Assembly (NCBI GenBank): GCA_038235165.1
Contig: JBBSUG010000020.1
Span: forward strand, 16,099-80,098
Direction of reading: 5' to 3'
DNA: 64,000 nucleotides
Source of the DNA: GCA-002050365 sp038235165
Lineage (GTDB): Bacteria > Acidobacteriota > Blastocatellia > Pyrinomonadales > Pyrinomonadaceae
Shown here in pieces: positions 57,461-64,000 of this stretch. Both the position numbers and the translations under genes were made by a program. Positions within the stretch are counted from its first letter, which is position 1, and each line of letters opens with the position of its first letter. The notes under the pieces are model-generated. The model was not told where the DNA came from. It saw only the letters and a list, made by a program, of their open reading frames with translations, and did no database searches.

Positions 57461-58015
57461 TTATCTAACCGCTTTCTGAATAATTTCAACGACACGCCAA
57501 CGCTTTCGAGCAGAGAGCGGTCTGGTTTCGACGATTCTGACTTTATCACCAATCGCCGCTCCCATTTCATCGTGCGCCATAAATTTCTTTCTGCGCTTGA
57601 TATACTTGCGATACATCGGGTGTTTGACTACGCGGTCAACGCGAACAACAACTGTTTTCGTCATCTTATCCGATGCCACAACTCCGATTTTTTCAGCTCT
57701 TTTGCTGTGTTTTTCAGTCTCTTTTGCAGTTTCACCCGCACCGGTCACCGCACTAACGACCGTCGAAACTCCGTCAACCACTGTTTCAGCAACTGCTCCG
57801 ACTGCTGAGGCAACCGTTTTAATGACACTTTCTATGATTGAAGGTTCGTCGTTGTTCGATGCTGCCGCTGTGCTGATTTCTTTATCGGAATCAGCCGACG
57901 TATTCTCTGTTATATCCGTACTTTCTGCGTTCGAGTCTGATTCAACGGCAACTTGTTCGATTGCTTCCGTTTCGTTTGTCACATCAGTTGATTCTTCGTT
58001 TTTCTTTTTTGGCAT
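57461..58015 (-). CDS. rpsQ: 30S ribosomal protein S17 with a long N-terminal extension
   Basis: Residues about 107-184 are an ordinary S17 (KIGVVASDKMTKTVVVRVDR, then KYIKRRKKFMAHDE and ETRPLSARKRWRVVEII). In front lie about 106 residues that no usual S17 has. Residues 1-58 are acidic and Ser/Thr/Asn-rich and surely disordered. Residues 59-92 are a Val/Ala/Gly-rich amphipathic or membrane-like stretch (IKTVASAVGAVAETVVDGVSTVV). There is no internal start near the core with a ribosome site, and the start at 58015 is 14 bases after rpmC, so the extension seems to be made. Its role is unknown. Confidence 0.92.
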   Translation of the reverse strand: MPKKKNEESTDVTNETEAIEQVAVESDSNAESTDITENTSADSDKEISTAAASNNDEPSIIESVIKTVASAVGAVAETVVDGVSTVVSAVTGAGETAKETEKHSKRAEKIGVVASDKMTKTVVVRVDRVVKHPMYRKYIKRRKKFMAHDEMGAAIGDKVRIVETRPLSARKRWRVVEIIQKAVR

Positions 58016-58029
58016 TTTCTTATTTTAAC

Positions 58030-58251
58030 CTATTTCGCTAGTGCCTTTGCTTGCGCTTCTTTCTCAGTGATTAGTGTATGCACACGCGCTAGTGTTTTTC
58101 GTTCGCGGCGAATGTCATTGACCGAATCGCCAACACCCAAGGACTTCTTAAATTTCAAGCGAAAAAGTGATTCCTTCAAACTGTCTGACTGTTCGCGCAA
58201 TTCTTCCAAATCCATTTCGCGCAACTGACTCATTACTTCTTTCCGTTTCAT
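58030..58251 (-). CDS. rpmC: 50S ribosomal protein L29
   Basis: This 73-residue two-helix protein has LREMDLEELREQSDSLKESLFRLKFKKSLG and DIRRERKTLARVHTLITEKE, typical of L29 at the tunnel exit, where it helps bind trigger factor and SRP. Its ATG overlaps the rplP stop by one base (TAATG). Confidence 0.95.
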   Translation of the reverse strand: MKRKEVMSQLREMDLEELREQSDSLKESLFRLKFKKSLGVGDSVNDIRRERKTLARVHTLITEKEAQAKALAK

Positions 58252-58679
58252 TAAACGATTCCTCCTTCCAGATCAGCGCGGGTAACAAATTTCGTTTTGA
58301 TGGGGAGTTTTTGTGCGGCAAGCTGCATTGCTTCTCGCGCCAAACTTTCGTCAACACCCTGGATTTCATACAGAATGCGTCCTGGGCGGATGACCGCAAC
58401 CCAATGATCCGGCGCACCTTTACCTTTTCCCATACGAGTTTCCGCCGGTTTTTTGGTAATTGGCTTATCGGGAAACATCCGAATCCATACTTTTCCGCCG
58501 CGTTTGATATGACGAGTCATAGCAATACGAGCCGCTTCGATTTGGCGGTCGGTGATCCAAGCCGCTTCTAAAGTTTTGAGTCCAAAATCACCAAAGTTTA
58601 ACTTGTCGCCGCGTGAGGCTTTGCCTCTGTTGCGACCCTTCATAACTTTGCGGTGCTTGACCTTTTTCGGCATTAACAT
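58251..58679 (-). CDS. rplP: 50S ribosomal protein L16
   Basis: This 142-residue L16 starts MLMPKKVKHRKVMKGRNRG. It contains LEAAWITDRQIEAARIAMTRHIKRGGKVWIRMFPDKPITKKPAETRMGKGKG (in parts), including the region near the hydroxylated Arg of E. coli L16. The length is standard. It ends in a one-base overlap with rpmC. Confidence 0.97.
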   Translation of the reverse strand: MLMPKKVKHRKVMKGRNRGKASRGDKLNFGDFGLKTLEAAWITDRQIEAARIAMTRHIKRGGKVWIRMFPDKPITKKPAETRMGKGKGAPDHWVAVIRPGRILYEIQGVDESLAREAMQLAAQKLPIKTKFVTRADLEGGIV

Positions 58680-58754
58680 AGTGATTAGTCCTTGTTTTTC
58701 TTCTTCGGTTCTTGTTACAAATCTATTGCGAGAAACTAGAAATAAAAAACATTT

Positions 58755-59507
58755 TTATCTTCTATTATCGTTTCTATCGCGTCCGCGCGGCGGTCGGCGA
58801 CCGTCTCCGCGACGCGCATTTTTATCAACTTTCACTTCTTTCATCGGGTCGGTGTTTGTTCCGCGAGCCATTGATGCGTTTGGGTCGAGAATCTCACCTC
58901 GATAAATCCAAACTTTGACACCGATGATGCCGAATGTCGTCAACGCTTTGGCAAAACCGTAATCAATATCCGCTCTCAGCGTATGCAGCGGCAAGCGACC
59001 AACCAGCGACCATTCAGTGCGGGCGATTTCCGCGCCGTTTAAACGTCCGGCAATCATTACCTTGATTCCTTCCGCGCCGAATCGCTGTGACTCTTCGATC
59101 GTTTTCTTCATTGCCCGACGAAAAGCAATACGTTTTTCAAGTTGCTGAGCGATTTTTTCCGCCTGCAATTGGGCGTTCAGTTCCGGCTGCCTAATCTCCT
59201 GAATCGAAATTATCGTTTCGCGTCCGGTTTTTTTCGTCAAATCTTCTTTGAGCTTTTCGATTTCCGAACCCTTCCGCCCGATAATAATTCCCGGACGTGC
59301 TGTATAGATGATAATTTTCAAACGATTGGCAGCGCGTTCAATGTCAATATGCGACACGCCAGCTCCCATAAAACGCTGTTTCAGATCACGTTTGAGTTCT
59401 AAATCTTCCGCAAGAAACTCGGCAAATTCGTGTTTAGAATACCAGTGTGAGTGCCAATCTTTGTTGTATCCGACTCGAAAGCCGTATGGATGAACTTTTT
59501 GTCCCAT
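58755..59507 (-). CDS. rpsC: 30S ribosomal protein S3
   Basis: This 250-residue S3 has the start MGQKVHPYGFRVGYNKDWHSHW, a KH domain with PGIIIGRKGSEIEKLKEDL and the C-terminal domain AIAFRRAMKKTIEESQRFGAEGIKVMIAGRLNGAEIARTEW (in parts) and GVKVWIYRGEI. An Arg/Asp/Gly-rich tail of about 25 residues (GDGRRPPRGRDRNDNRR) follows. It starts 6 bases after rplV. Confidence 0.97.
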   Translation of the reverse strand: MGQKVHPYGFRVGYNKDWHSHWYSKHEFAEFLAEDLELKRDLKQRFMGAGVSHIDIERAANRLKIIIYTARPGIIIGRKGSEIEKLKEDLTKKTGRETIISIQEIRQPELNAQLQAEKIAQQLEKRIAFRRAMKKTIEESQRFGAEGIKVMIAGRLNGAEIARTEWSLVGRLPLHTLRADIDYGFAKALTTFGIIGVKVWIYRGEILDPNASMARGTNTDPMKEVKVDKNARRGDGRRPPRGRDRNDNRR

Positions 59508-59513
59508 AATAAT

Positions 59514-60260
59514 TTATTGTCTTTCTAACTGCTCGTTTTCGTCCAACTGCGCTTCATCAGCTTTTTGTGTTGCGTTAATTTCGACTGTTCTCTGAGACGA
59601 TGCATCTTTTGCATCAGCAGCTTGTCCCTTGTTTTCCGCCGATTGCTCATTGAACGCTGTTTGTTCCGATGCGGGTTTTTCATCCGGCAAAACGCTCCCG
59701 GCTTTTTCTTCAACCGTCGGAGCTTCGACTTGTACCTCTTTGGTATCCATCATTTCCGCAACCGGGTCCACCACAACTACTTTTTCTTCCTTGACCTTGT
59801 CAGCCTTTATCGCTTTTTTGGCTGTCTTTGGATTGTTTTCGCCCGCTTCCTTAGCGAGCAGTTTTTTACCTTTCTTGCGCGGTTTTTCAAACTCTTCGAC
59901 CTGCGGCTTATCGTTCGAAACCAAAACTGTGATGTGACAATAATGCCGATGTTCACGAAATGCTCGACCTTGCGGGGCAGGACGCATACGACTTCTATTT
60001 TTATGCGGTCCCATATCCACGAAACAAGTTTTGATAAATAAATCGTCTGGGTCAATAGCAATATTTTGCTGTTCCGCCGCGTAGGTCGCGTTGGCAATTG
60101 CCGAACGCAAAACCTTTTCAATCGGGTCTGCCGCCCGCTTATCCGTAAATTTAAGAATTGCCAGAGCCTGTGAAACGTTGCGCCCGCGAATCAAATCAAT
60201 CACGAGCCGCGCTTTACGCGGCGAACCTTTCAAATTTCTTACTTTTGCTATCGCTTCCAT
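59514..60260 (-). CDS. rplV: 50S ribosomal protein L22 with a long C-terminal extension
   Basis: Residues 1 to about 118 are normal L22 (MEAIAKVRNLKGSPRKARLVIDL, GPHKNRSRMRPAPQGRAFREHRHYCHITV). The gene continues for about 130 more residues, first Lys-rich (KPRKKGKKLLAKEAGENNPKTAKKAIK, in parts) and then acidic and Gln/Ser/Ala-rich with no predicted fold, down to QLERQ. L22 lines the exit tunnel with its loop; the C-terminus faces the outside. I chose the ATG at 60260; the frame upstream to 60323 overlaps a spacer repeat. Confidence 0.94.
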   Translation of the reverse strand: MEAIAKVRNLKGSPRKARLVIDLIRGRNVSQALAILKFTDKRAADPIEKVLRSAIANATYAAEQQNIAIDPDDLFIKTCFVDMGPHKNRSRMRPAPQGRAFREHRHYCHITVLVSNDKPQVEEFEKPRKKGKKLLAKEAGENNPKTAKKAIKADKVKEEKVVVVDPVAEMMDTKEVQVEAPTVEEKAGSVLPDEKPASEQTAFNEQSAENKGQAADAKDASSQRTVEINATQKADEAQLDENEQLERQ

Positions 60261-60329
60261 ATCTCTTAGTCCTGAGTTTCGAGTCCTGAGTCCTGAGTTC
60301 TTTAACAACCCAATTCTGAGCATACAAAA

Positions 60330-60620
60330 CTATTTTCTTTTAGCTGATTTCTCCGCTTTGGTTCCTGGATGTCCCTTATAAGTTCTCGTTGGAGAAAACT
60401 CACCGAGTTTGTGTCCAACCATATTTTCCGTAATATATACCGGAATATGGCGTTTGCCGTTGTGAACGCCGAAAGTCAAACCAACCATATCAGGCGTTAT
60501 TGTCGAACGGCGCGACCAAGTTTTGATCGCTTGCGGCTTGTTGCCGCCATCTAATATCCGTTTCAGAATCTTCTGAACACTCAAATCAATGAAGGGACCT
60601 TTTTTTAATGAACGTGGCAT
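60330..60620 (-). CDS. rpsS: 30S ribosomal protein S19
   Basis: This 96-residue S19 has MPRSLKKGPFIDLSVQKIL at the start, then IKTWSRRSTITPDMVGLTFGVHNGKRHIPVYITENMVGHKLGEFSPTR (in parts) and a Lys/Arg-rich end. It binds the head of the 30S near the A site. It lies between rplB (111 bases) and rplV. Confidence 0.97.
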   Translation of the reverse strand: MPRSLKKGPFIDLSVQKILKRILDGGNKPQAIKTWSRRSTITPDMVGLTFGVHNGKRHIPVYITENMVGHKLGEFSPTRTYKGHPGTKAEKSAKRK

Positions 60621-60731
60621 ATTTCGATTTTGGGTTGCCGATTTTGAATTTTCGATTTCAATATTCGCGTCACACGTTGATATTAACTTGTTATGCTAAT
60701 TGAGAATCTAGAATCTAAAACCTAAATTTTA

Positions 60732-61562
60732 TTACTTCTTCCTTCTGTCGCGCACAATCATATTTTGTGTGCGTTTATTTCTTCGCGTTTTATAGCCGCG
60801 TGTCGGAACTCCCCAGGGAGTTACGGGATGGCGACCACCGGAAGTTTTACCTTCACCGCCGCCGTGTGGATGGTCAACCGGATTCATTACCACACCGCGA
60901 ACTTTCGGACGTCTTCCCATCCAGCGTGATCTTCCAGCTTTACCTAAACTGACATTTTCGTGTTCGACGTTGCCGACCTGTCCGATTGTTGCAGTGCAGA
61001 CTACAGGAATACGGCGGACTTCACCTGACGGCATTCTCATTTGCGCGTAATCACCTTCTTTGGCAACGAGTTGGGCAAAAACACCGGCTGAACGTGCTAA
61101 CTGTCCACCTTTGCCCGGACGCATTTCGATGTTGTGAACCGAAGTTCCGAGCGGAATGTTTTTAATTGGCAAAGTGTTTCCCGGCAAAATGTCCGCCTCT
61201 GCTCCGCTCATAATTGTTGCACCGACTTTCAAACCGACCGGCGCGATGATGTATCGTTTTTCACCGTCCAAATAGGTTATCAAGGCGATGTGAGCCGAAC
61301 GATTCGGATCGTATTCCAATTGCGAAACTTTCCCCGGAATACCTATCTTATTACGCTTGAAATCAATAATGCGATAAAAGCGTTTATGACCGCCGCCCCG
61401 CCGTCGAACCGTTATTCGCCCGTCATTATTGCGACCCGAAATTCTTTTTTTCGGTTCCAGCAAAGACTTTTCAGGCTTAGCGTTCGGTGTCAATTCATCG
61501 CGCGTCAGATATGTTTGATATCTTCGCGCCGGTGATGTCGGTTTTAATCTCTTAATTCCCAT
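60732..61562 (-). CDS. rplB: 50S ribosomal protein L2
   Basis: This 276-residue L2 is needed for subunit joining and for the peptidyl-transferase centre. The start MGIKRLKPTSPARRYQTYL, the middle RSAGVFAQLVAKEGDYAQMRMPSGEVRRI and the end GVVMNPVDHPHGGGEGKTSGGRHPVTPWGVPTRGYKTR (in parts), with the conserved His of DHPHGGGEG, are all intact. Confidence 0.98.
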   Translation of the reverse strand: MGIKRLKPTSPARRYQTYLTRDELTPNAKPEKSLLEPKKRISGRNNDGRITVRRRGGGHKRFYRIIDFKRNKIGIPGKVSQLEYDPNRSAHIALITYLDGEKRYIIAPVGLKVGATIMSGAEADILPGNTLPIKNIPLGTSVHNIEMRPGKGGQLARSAGVFAQLVAKEGDYAQMRMPSGEVRRIPVVCTATIGQVGNVEHENVSLGKAGRSRWMGRRPKVRGVVMNPVDHPHGGGEGKTSGGRHPVTPWGVPTRGYKTRRNKRTQNMIVRDRRKK

Positions 61563-61626
61563 TTCTTTGTCCTTTGTCTTTTGTTCGCTATCCGCCGCTT
61601 ATTTGGCATCGGGTAAGAACTAATGA

Positions 61627-61944
61627 CTAGATAGCTTCCGCGTAATCAATATGCGGCTCGCCTTTTTTCAATGTTACGTAAGCCTTTTTCCAAGAAGCAC
61701 GACGACCTTGCTGTTTTCCGCGCCGCTTCATTTTGCCTTCGTAATGGACGGTGCGAACTCTGGAAACTTTTACACTAAAGATTTCCTCCACCGCACCTTT
61801 GATGTCACTTTTGTCCGCCGTTCGTGCGACGCGAAAAGTTAAAACTTGTCCGATATTTTCATCGTCACTGCTCGCTTCTTTCAACAAGACGCTTTTCTCC
61901 GTGACGACGGGCGACTTTAATATATCCCAAACTCCTAATGCCAT
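61627..61944 (-). CDS. rplW: 50S ribosomal protein L23
   Basis: This 105-residue L23 sits at the tunnel exit and docks trigger factor and SRP. Its features are VWDILKSPVVTEKSVLL, LTFRVARTADKSDIKGAVEEIFSVKVSRVRTVHYEGKMKRRGKQQGRRASWKKAYVTL (in parts). A short loop with SSDDENIGQ is slightly longer than usual. Its ATG overlaps the rplD stop by one base. Confidence 0.96.
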   Translation of the reverse strand: MALGVWDILKSPVVTEKSVLLKEASSDDENIGQVLTFRVARTADKSDIKGAVEEIFSVKVSRVRTVHYEGKMKRRGKQQGRRASWKKAYVTLKKGEPHIDYAEAI

Positions 61945-62654
61945 TACTCTGCCGCCTCCTCATTTGATTGATTACTGCTGTTTGCTTCCAATTTTACGCC
62001 GCTTTTTTCACGTTCTGGGTCAAGTAGATGATTTAACTCTTCCAACCCTGCTTTTGAAATCAAAAGTTTCTCGTGGTAAATAATGTCGTAGATGTTCAGA
62101 CCGTAACCGTTAGTGACTTTCGTCTTTTTGACGTTACGCGAAGATAAAATCAAATTCGCGTTGTCCAGTGAATCAACGATTAACGTTTTAGTCTGTTTTT
62201 TCTTATCAGCGAGTTCGAGAGTTGAAAGAATATTGACAAAACCTTTTGTTCTCGGACTGTCAATAACAAATTCATCAATCACAATCAGATTACCCTCGCG
62301 GAGTCTTTCTGACAAAGCTGAACGCAGCGCACCGCGCCGCATTTTCTTCGGCATTTTGTATGACCAATCGCGTGGCTGCGGGCCGTGAACATTACCGCCT
62401 CCTTTCCACAGCGGCGAGCGAAGCGAAGCGATACGCGCTCGTCCCGTACCTTTCTGTTTCCAGAGTTTTCGCCCTGAACCGGACACGTTGCCGCGCGTTT
62501 TCGTTGCGGAAGTTCCTTGCCGGCGATTTGCCAGATAATTTCTGACCGCACCGTGAATTAGTGATTCGTTTAACTCGACACCGAAAACGGCATCTGACAA
62601 AGTAACTTCACCAATCTCTTTATTTTCTAAGTTGCGAACCTTTGCGGTAGGCAT
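61944..62654 (-). CDS. rplD: 50S ribosomal protein L4
   Basis: This 236-residue L4 lines the exit tunnel. Features are RQGTSATKTRGNVSGSGRKLWKQKGTGRARIASLRSPLWKGGGNVHGPQPRDWSYKMPKKMRR in parts. The tunnel loop is intact, and an acidic Asn/Ser/Glu tail of about 20 residues is added. I chose the ATG at 62654 with a GGAG ribosome site 8 bases upstream; a GTG at 62663 is also in frame. In E. coli L4 controls this operon; no matching leader is obvious. Confidence 0.97.
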   Translation of the reverse strand: MPTAKVRNLENKEIGEVTLSDAVFGVELNESLIHGAVRNYLANRRQGTSATKTRGNVSGSGRKLWKQKGTGRARIASLRSPLWKGGGNVHGPQPRDWSYKMPKKMRRGALRSALSERLREGNLIVIDEFVIDSPRTKGFVNILSTLELADKKKQTKTLIVDSLDNANLILSSRNVKKTKVTNGYGLNIYDIIYHEKLLISKAGLEELNHLLDPEREKSGVKLEANSSNQSNEEAAE

Positions 62655-62736
62655 AATATTCACTCCGTTTAATTTTCGGTAGTTTCAAAAGTGTTGGGAA
62701 TCAATTTGGCTCTCCAAACTTTATGAACTCTCCAAA

Positions 62737-63387
62737 CTATTTTTGTCTGACAGATTTTTTGACTACAACCAAACCGCCGTTCGGTCCAGGAACTGCTCCT
62801 TTGACCATTAGCAGATTGTTTTCGGCATCAACTTTGGCAACCGTCAAACCTCGAACGGTAACCCGCGCATTCCCCATATGTCCTGATGATTTAGTCCCTT
62901 TAATAACGCGCGAAGGATATGCCGACTGACCGATTGAACCCGGCGCACGTACGTTCATTGAGCCGTGTGACATCGGACCCCGACTGAAATTGTGTCGTTT
63001 GATCGTCCCGGCGAAACCGCGACCTTTTGATTTTCCGATTACTTCAATCGTATCCCCGTCGGTAAACAAATCGGCTTTCACTTGATCGCCAATACTTACA
63101 CTCGGCTCTTCCGTCAAACGGATTTCCTTCAAAATTCTCGTTGGGGGCAATCCGCCGCCAGTCTTTTCAAAATGTCCGCGCATCGGCTTGGTGACATTTT
63201 TTAATTTAATCGGTTTATCTTCAACAAATCCGAGTTGAACGGCATTGTAGCCATCATTCCCCGCCGCTGTTTTAGTTTGAACCACAACGCACGGTCCTGC
63301 TTTGATAACGGTCACAGGTGTTACTGTGCCGTCTTCCGCAAAAATCTGCGTCATTCCTACTTTTCTACCGATAATTCCGCTTATCAT
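62737..63387 (-). CDS. rplC: 50S ribosomal protein L3
   Basis: This 216-residue L3 starts MISGIIGRKVGMTQIFAEDGTVTPVTVI. It contains the long loop KGRGFAGTIKRHNFSRGPMSHGSMNVRAPGSIGQSAYPSRVIKG (in parts), which reaches the peptidyl-transferase centre, with the Gln/Ser region where E. coli L3 is methylated (SIGQSA). The length is normal. Confidence 0.97.
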   Translation of the reverse strand: MISGIIGRKVGMTQIFAEDGTVTPVTVIKAGPCVVVQTKTAAGNDGYNAVQLGFVEDKPIKLKNVTKPMRGHFEKTGGGLPPTRILKEIRLTEEPSVSIGDQVKADLFTDGDTIEVIGKSKGRGFAGTIKRHNFSRGPMSHGSMNVRAPGSIGQSAYPSRVIKGTKSSGHMGNARVTVRGLTVAKVDAENNLLMVKGAVPGPNGGLVVVKKSVRQK

Positions 63388-63482
63388 ATTCTTTATTAGT
63401 CCTTTGTCCTTTGTCCTTTGTTCTTAGTTATTTTGTCTGTGCTTAGGCAGAAGACAAATGACTAAAAACATAAAACTAATGA
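63388..63482. repeat. rpsJ-rplC spacer with CCTTTGT heptads
   Basis: Three exact CCTTTGT units lie in tandem at 63401-63421, flanked by TTAGT phrases. The other end of the spacer has ACAAATGACTAA and ACTAATGACTAA, partly complementary to the first part, so an imperfect stem can form. Similar TTTGTCC strings occur in the spacers at 52315-52400, 54199-54341, 54903-55022 and 61563-61626. Confidence 0.7.
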
Positions 63483-63803
63483 CTAATTCTTGCCGAATGC
63501 TTTAATTTCAACATCAACACCGGCAGGCAAATCCAACTTCATTAGTGCATCAACCGTTTCCGCCGTCGGGTCGAGAATATCCATCAGACGTTTATGCGTT
63601 CTAATTTCAAACTGTTCACGCGATTTCTTGTCAACGTGGGGTGAACGTAAAACCGTCCATTTATTTTTGACCGTCGGAAGAGGTATCGGACCTGCAATAC
63701 TCGCTCCGGTGCGTTTCGCCGTTTCAACAATCTCAATGGTTGACTGGTCTAAGACGCGGTGATCGTAGGCTTTTAACTTAATGCGTATTTTTTCGTTCAG
63801 CAT
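63483..63803 (-). CDS. rpsJ: 30S ribosomal protein S10
   Basis: This 106-residue S10 has KIRIKLKAYDHRVLDQSTIEIVETAKRTGASIAGPIPLPTVKNKWTVLRSPHVDKKSREQFEIRTHKRLMDI in parts, with the usual NusE surface. It is both part of the 30S head and a transcription antitermination factor. It follows tuf with a 12-bp hairpin in the spacer. Confidence 0.97.
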   Translation of the reverse strand: MLNEKIRIKLKAYDHRVLDQSTIEIVETAKRTGASIAGPIPLPTVKNKWTVLRSPHVDKKSREQFEIRTHKRLMDILDPTAETVDALMKLDLPAGVDVEIKAFGKN

Positions 63804-63818
63804 AATCTTTAATTACAG

Positions 63819-63852
63819 ATTCCAGATTCCAGATTAAATCGGAATCTGGAAT
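63819..63852. promoter_or_regulatory. Hairpin between tuf and rpsJ
   Basis: ATTCCAGATTCC (63819-63830) and GGAATCTGGAAT (63841-63852) form a perfect 12-bp stem with a 10-base loop, 16 bases before the rpsJ start on the minus strand. It has no T-run, so it is more likely an attenuator or processing site than a terminator. It is close enough to affect the rpsJ ribosome site. Confidence 0.5.
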
Positions 63853-63859
63853 GATACTT

Positions 63860-64000
63860 TTACTCGACGATTTCAGAAACCGTTCCCGCTCCGACCGTTC
63901 GTCCGCCTTCTCTGATGGCGAATCGCAATCCCTTTTCCATCGCAATCGGCGCGATCAACTCGATCTCCATCTGGATGTTGTCTCCCGGCATCACCATTTC
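63860..64000 (-). CDS. tuf: Elongation factor Tu, C-terminal 46 residues
   Basis: The gene runs off the right edge. The visible end, MVMPGDNIQMEIELIAPIAM followed by EKGLRFAIREGGRTVGAG and VSEIVE, is the last part of EF-Tu domain 3. EF-Tu delivers aminoacyl-tRNA to the ribosome. Its place directly upstream of rpsJ is the common bacterial str-S10 junction. Confidence 0.97.
   Translation of the reverse strand, partial: EMVMPGDNIQMEIELIAPIAMEKGLRFAIREGGRTVGAGTVSEIVE

Noticed and set aside
60262..60300. TTTCGAGTCC string resembling a tRNA T-loop
   Set aside because: It is one unit of a GAGTCCTGAGT-type tandem phrase; there is no acceptor or anticodon stem around it.

Overview
The window looks like a chromosomal segment of an Acidobacteriota member. 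A Blastocatellia/Pyrinomonas-type lineage is my best guess, inferred from gene content only: futalosine-pathway menaquinone synthesis (mqnD with a ubiX-like gene), a PEP-CTERM surface protein, a long secreted beta-propeller protein ending in a carboxypeptidase-regulatory-like domain, a secreted TPR-CHAT protein, and moderate GC with A/T-rich spacers. There is no transposase, integrase, phage gene, rRNA, tRNA or CRISPR array that I can see.

Left part (1-11.3 kb). A truncated S41 protease is divergent from a GAF protein and a small intracellular subtilase. A convergent 738-residue ATPase follows, which combines a degenerate AAA/STAND-like front end with an RsbW-like HATPase. Next come ubiX-methyltransferase-mqnD, then a compact unit made of a consensus sigma-54 promoter, a 39-codon ORF and a terminator, then larB, a broken secreted-protein remnant, one orphan gene and a trypsin-TPR protease.

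Middle part (11.4-40 kb). A five-gene cassette (GT2 glycosyltransferase; PIG-L deacetylase; NodS-like methyltransferase; acyl-CoA dehydrogenase-like protein; clan GH-A glycosidase) resembles the chemistry of Nod-factor synthesis. After an M19 dipeptidase, a SpoIIAA-like protein and a DUF885 hydrolase come the propeller protein, an ECF sigma/anti-sigma pair, the TPR-CHAT protein and lnt. A Tat-type amidase, a DUF2695 protein and an MFS exporter are followed by two adjacent damaged genes (dienelactone hydrolase, DUF2233), then cca, glyS, a PEGA/OmpA-like protein and the PEP-CTERM protein.

Right part (40-64 kb). All genes are on the minus strand: tuf (partial), the S10-spc-alpha ribosomal superoperon through secY, adk, map, infA, rpmJ and rpoA to rplQ, then accB-accC and rpsO-pnp. 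Several ribosomal proteins carry unusual additions, above all S17 (about 106 extra N-terminal residues) and L22 (about 130 extra C-terminal residues).

Two repeat types recur. One is a 128-136 bp element with 22-25 bp terminal inverted repeats and an inner hairpin. It occurs three times, and both arms change together between copies. The other is a set of 7-9 bp tandem 'phrases' that fill many spacers, often pair across the spacer, and in one case lie inside the CHAT coding sequence.
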